This document shows positions 53,141 through 57,500 of a stretch of DNA of 57,500 nt, piece after piece; positions within the stretch are counted from its first letter, which is position 1; every line of letters starts with the position of its first letter. The notes under the pieces are model-generated. The model was not told the origin of the DNA and did not search any database. It saw nothing but the letters and a program-made list of their open reading frames with translations. A program made the position numbers and the translations under genes. The DNA lies in assembly GCF_964340395.1 (NCBI RefSeq), contig NC_135560.1:18822598-18880097 (forward strand). The letters run 5' to 3'. Origin of the DNA: Glandiceps talaboti (Eukaryota > Hemichordata > Enteropneusta > Spengelidae).

Positions 53141-55108
53141 AGTTTTAAAGGTATTTGACTGATCCTCTGGCGTTATTTATCCCAGTTGAATGAATTTACC
53201 ATGCCAATATCAAGAAAGCTTCAGTAAGTAGAACATTGTAGGTACCTTTTAGTATGCTGTTTGATTTACTCCCTAGAAAGGTCCAAATTCAACCTGTACG
53301 TACACCTTGAAAACAAATAATTACTCACAGTGTACTTCTAGGCCAATACTGTAACAGTACACTCAGGTAAAGCCGACATTTCCCGCCACCAGATTTGACA
53401 TGTAACCGACCTATCACGAAAAAAGTTTAATGCATACAATCTAAAAGTATTTACACGTACTTATAGGTCCTCTTCTGACTGTAGGCCTTCCAGGGCCTCT
53501 AATGTCAGCTCTATTTGATTCTGTCTAGGAGTAGGTTTATCTCCGTAAAAGGCAAATCTAAAGGGTTGTCAATCAAAGTGTATGAGTAAATGTGTTCACG
53601 ATTGATTGGAATGACTTTAATACATTAGTCATAAAAAACAGCAGTAGGTGTGTGATGTTTTGTGTACATGTATGTGAGACATATTTGGACAATAAAACAG
53701 TATCTAGTAATAAATGTGTAAATCTATTTTCGCGCAGAGTCATACAACTTTGTGTCGTACACGAGATCATTTTGTATGGGCGTTTACAGTTGTCAAAGTT
53801 AAGGAGACACGGCCTGGCCATTGCTTAAAATCGATGACGTGGCAGCTAAACAAAATACATTACACTTCAAACTAACATTAATGGATGAAATATTGACACA
53901 GTTGTCAATTTATAAGTATAACATAAAGAATCATAATTGTTCACTATTATTCATAATTAAGAAGCATATTCCCAAACTAATATGACACAATGTATTAGAC
54001 TGAATATTATAGAAATGCGACGATGCCATTGGCGGGAAAGTCCGAATACTAGCTTGATAATTCTACGTAATCAATGCTGATTCAGAAGAAAGGTGACACA
54101 ATATGTTTCGGATCATCTTTACATGTAAATGTGACGTACATATTATAAAGTACAAAGAATGCATATTTTGAACCATGTTCGTACCTTGTAACTTGTCATG
54201 GTCCTACTAAAGGACATGTTACATAAATTATTAATTATTTCTCATTATAAATTCTTGACGAGAAACGATCATGCCGATAATAAAAACGGCGATAGTACCT
54301 AAACAACTGTTCACGACTTTAATATTTTCATAACATTGGCGGCCAAGGTGATGACGTAATTGAACTCTTTACCTTGTCCATCCATCATTCTATAGTATAT
54401 GAAAACTGTCATTTCTTTTTTCTTTTATCATTATAACCTGTGAGATTGTTTTTCATTTTTTACTGACGTCAGTACAGCTAAGACTGATGATCGAGCTAAG
54501 AAGGTTAAACAGGCCTGGCATTTTGCACAGAAGTTCTGTTACTTAGCAACAACGCAATAAGGTCTCAGTCCACTGGTTTGATGTTTTATTGTCGAATGTT
54601 AGTCTTGATCTAAATATAAATAAAACTTAGGTCGTCAGCAAGCCTTGGATTTCTAATATCACCTGATCAATTGCGATTTTAACAATTAAATTGATTTTAA
54701 CTTTCACGACGCGTAGGGAATTGTCTGGATTTTGTCTCATTTCCCCATCAATATCTTAATTGGTCTGTATCCAAGGAGATGACGTATCGTTCGTAACCAT
54801 GGTGATCTCTGTACGGCAACGGAAGAGAATGTGTGTTGTCACGAGAAATTCATATCAGGTTCTAGTAAGAAGTAATGTAAAGTTCAACATGATGTCTTTT
54901 TTGCCACGTGAGCTGAACATTAATTGAGTACTCCTCAATCACCTCGGTTTAGTGACTGGTTGTATGGAATGGCACTTCTTGGTATGCATAACATGTTTCT
55001 GCTAATAATCTAATTTATTCATATATTAGTCGTCAATTAATTTGTCTTCCCAGGTTGTCCTTTCATATACCTTTCTAGTATGTACATGGAGGTTTATATA
55101 TATATAGA
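53141..55108. other. Intergenic, nothing recognised apart from a CRE palindrome
   Basis: AT-rich. The only distinct motif is the 14-bp palindrome at 54461-54474. No coding exon was recognised. Confidence 0.4.
54461..54474. promoter_or_regulatory. CRE-like palindrome TACTGACGTCAGTA
   Basis: A perfect 14-bp palindrome centred on TGACGTCA, the full-site consensus for CREB/ATF bZIP factors. No gene start is recognised nearby, so function is unproven. Confidence 0.3.
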
Positions 55109-55137
55109 TGTGTGTGTTCGTGTGTGTGTGTGTGTGT

Positions 55138-55185
<48 letters not shown>

Positions 55186-55957
55186 TTATTTACGGGATTT
55201 TACTTATCAAATGTCAAATTGGCAATTTTTGAACAACTTTGGAAAATATAACTAGTACTCGCAGTTGGCTACTACTTCTATTTATTTCACCAGAAATTGT
55301 ACAAAAGGTACATAACAGAAAAAAAAGAGGAGGAAACGCAAATAAGTCAATAAGCTACAATTTCTGACAAAATTACTTGCAGTTGGTAGAAATCAGTCGC
55401 AGTACATAGTGACCATTTCGCATACGGGAAAACCGTCATATTGTAATTCTTGCTGCATAGAAACAAATTATAAATTGATTTATAATCACCCTGTCGTTCA
55501 TGTTTGTCGGAATTTATGTGTTTATGTTTGTTTGTTCGTTCGTTCATTCATTCATTCATTGTTGTTTGTTTGTTTGTTTGTTTGTTTGTTTGTTTGTTTG
55601 TTTGTTTGTTTGTTTGTTTGTTTTGTTTTGTTTTGTTTGTTTGTTTGTTTGTTTGTTTTCGTACGCGTAACTTACTAAGCCTGAACCCCCAGTAGCGTGA
55701 TGGCGGGATGTGTGACTGCGATGCTGGCGTGATGTTGTGACTTCACGATACTGCTGGTGTGATGTGTGACTCCGTAGACCCTATAGTGTAGGGTCTATGA
55801 TATGCTCCACAATATCATTGGCACGATGTGTGACTTCACGATACTTGCATGGGGACATGGCAAGCATGGCGAGTGACTTTCCATGATTATGGAATTACTC
55901 AACACACCAGTATACACAAGTTTGTCTAAACAAACAAACAAACAAACAAACAAACAA
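55109..55957 (+). repeat. (GT)n, (TTTG)n and (CAAA)n arrays with unique spacers
   Basis: (GT)n at about 55109-55183; (TTCG/TTCA) then (TTTG)n at about 55533-55658; (CAAA)n at 55928-55957. The TTTG and CAAA arrays are complementary. Between them are loose repeats of GATGTGTGACT (55700-55840) and a small palindrome TAGACCCTATAGTG / TAGGGTCTA (55775-55798). Confidence 0.95.
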
Positions 55958-56073
55958 TATCACAATTGCAGCAACCATGTCGTAGAGAATTGTTGGCTCT
56001 CAGATCTAGCGATCCTAAAGCTAAACATTTCACAAGGCAGACAATTATAACTGTCAACTATGAAATAATCGTC

Positions 56074-56222
56074 ATCTGAGCTCTGGTTCTTATCTGGCTT
56101 GTTTACGGTGCTGAATCAGTCGGACTGACTCCGATAAATACTCGTCTCGTGAATAAGTCATTCAGCGCTGTAAACAAGCCATATCTGGCCAGAGATGCTT
56201 TCAACGATTCGATGGCTCAGAT
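56074..56222. mobile_element. Imperfect fold-back element, about 149 bp
   Basis: The outer ends ATCTGAGC and GCTCAGAT are complementary. Further in, TGGCTTGTTTACGGTGCTGAA pairs with TTCAGCGCTGTAAACAAGCC with two mismatches. Arms are separated by a 40-bp centre. The right arm has about 20 extra bases. No coding capacity; it could be a decayed MITE. Confidence 0.55.
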
Positions 56223-57429
56223 CGGGAGATGTAAAACTACATACATCTGACATTTAACTGGGTGGAAAATTAAAAAACATGTAACATAATCAAATACAAT
56301 GAAATAATTCATTATGTATTATTAAAATACGTTGACCCAATTTTGTGACATTTGAAGTTATTTTCCAATCTTTCCTCCGTAGAATCATTGATAGTCGTAT
56401 CACAGCATTTAGGCGAATACATATAATCTCCCTCGGGGATATTTGATAGATAAAATCAACAGAGAGTTGCTATCGAACCTACCTTAAATGCCACGATAAA
56501 AGTTGAAATGATAATTTATTATCACTTTATCGTTAGCAACACGTGTTGATACCCACATTGTTCACACTGTCGTACCTGTATACGCGTCAACACCCGAGTT
56601 GAGTGCATTGGAAATTGGGTCGAGCACTCATACCGATATATGATACAACGTCACTTGTACGTTTTCACATAATTTACAGGTAAACAATGATACAATTCAA
56701 CGACTGAATTTAAAATGTTACCTTCCTGACGACTCGAAATGTTGCTGAGTTTACATTTTTAGCAGGACTATTAACACTGCTTTCGATATATGTTGTGTAC
56801 TCTAGTCTCGGTGTTTTGTAAGGCGACAAGTAATATTAGAGTTAGGGATGTTAAAGTACACATCATGGCAAAACTGGATAACTCTGGGCCCACTATGTAT
56901 ACTGTGTACCCTAACCTGTTTTGTAACATACTATGTGGGACATATGCGCGTCATTTGTTTTGCAACTGAATCAAATGTGGCCGAATGACAGTCATATTTG
57001 TTGTAAAATTTCACAATTTGCTTCATAACTTTGGAGGGGTAATCCATAATGACACAGTTCAATGCCTACAGTTATATCATCAATGGTGAATTTTCTTCTT
57101 GAAACCTTTGACCTTTGACTTTGAAAATCCTCTTCTAGGTCAAATAGCCCAATCTGGTCTATCTTCATGTTTTTTTTAGTCAAACACTAAATGATATTTA
57201 AATATGCTCATGGCTTGGATTTTCCCTAGTATGTGAAGCGCATATTGTATTAAAGTGTTTCTGACCGAGATGTTTCGCTCAGATTTTGCTGAGCTGCCTC
57301 AGTAGCTCCATTTTGAAACTATTGAAGACTGATTGGTCTCAACAAAAAACACAACTCCAAGGAGTTTCCGACAACGCCATATTAACAATCATACTAAATA
57401 TCATATATTCATTGTTCTTTTGTCCACAG
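56223..57429. other. Upstream part of a possible intron; DR1-like motif at 57109-57121
   Basis: AT-rich. The - strand of 56992-57183 carries a 63-codon frame of ordinary composition that I do not recognise. The TGACCT T TGACTT motif lies inside it. The stretch ends in a good polypyrimidine tract and CACAG acceptor. Confidence 0.35.
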
Positions 57430-57500
57430 TATACTTTCAATGCACACTAGGAATATGTGCAGCCGTCCTTTCGTTTATCCTCGTCATCGGATGTATTCTA
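57430..57500 (+). CDS. Candidate exon start encoding a membrane segment (runs off the window)
   Basis: A polypyrimidine tract and acceptor (GTTCTTTTGTCCACAG, ending 57429) precede 71 bp. In the frame that uses the first two bases to finish a split codon, the sequence is open to the edge and reads LGICAAVLSFILVIGCIL after YFQCT. That is a typical transmembrane helix. One of the other frames stops at 57448-57450. The family cannot be named from one helix; small four-helix membrane proteins such as claudin- or tetraspanin-like proteins are possible but unproven. The upstream exon has not been found. Confidence 0.4.

Overview
The window is animal nuclear DNA. Genes are sparse, GT-AG introns are present, and simple repeats, minisatellites, tRNA-derived SINEs and fold-back elements are dense. 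Two alpha-tubulin genes carry introns at the positions usual for animals (after the start codon and inside codon 76). The SINE pair carries the 3' core seen in many marine-invertebrate SINEs. An invertebrate, perhaps a hemichordate, cephalochordate or mollusc, is my inference; the species cannot be read from the sequence. I saw no true tRNA, rRNA, CRISPR or bacterial feature.

Left part (1-9.9 kb): two alpha-tubulin genes lie head to tail on the + strand. Gene 1 (exons 2 and 3 at 1216-1438 and 1897-3026) lacks a visible first exon, which probably lies off the left edge. Gene 2 is complete (5728-5730, 7569-7791, 8516-9645). Each encodes a 451-residue protein, and both have threonine where the acetylatable lysine 40 of most alpha-tubulins sits. 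Intron 2 of gene 2 holds a 118-bp broken copy of part of alpha-tubulin exon 3. Between the genes lies an old dispersed repeat whose order can be worked out from three loci (about 4-5.2, 19.4-20.2 and 52.8-53.1 kb).

Middle (10-31 kb): a pentanucleotide array, a 248-bp inverted-repeat element beside a GC-rich hairpin, and a two-exon gene for a Golgi-type sulfotransferase (23475-23611 joined to 25977-27129; 429 aa, signal anchor plus PAPS-binding motifs). A second fold-back element follows at 28.8 kb. A weak candidate coding exon sits at 13319-13383.

Right part (31-57.5 kb): I recognise no complete gene. It holds a 27-bp minisatellite, an indel-free 22 x 40-bp minisatellite, TA arrays enclosing small elements and a SINE, a second 5'-truncated SINE, a 1.5-kb hexanucleotide array with higher-order structure, a 58-65-bp satellite and many tetranucleotide arrays. 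At the right edge (57430-57500) a good splice acceptor opens an exon coding for a membrane segment, probably part of a gene continuing outside the window.

The two tubulins are sister copies supplying the microtubule alpha subunit. The sulfotransferase is functionally unrelated to them.
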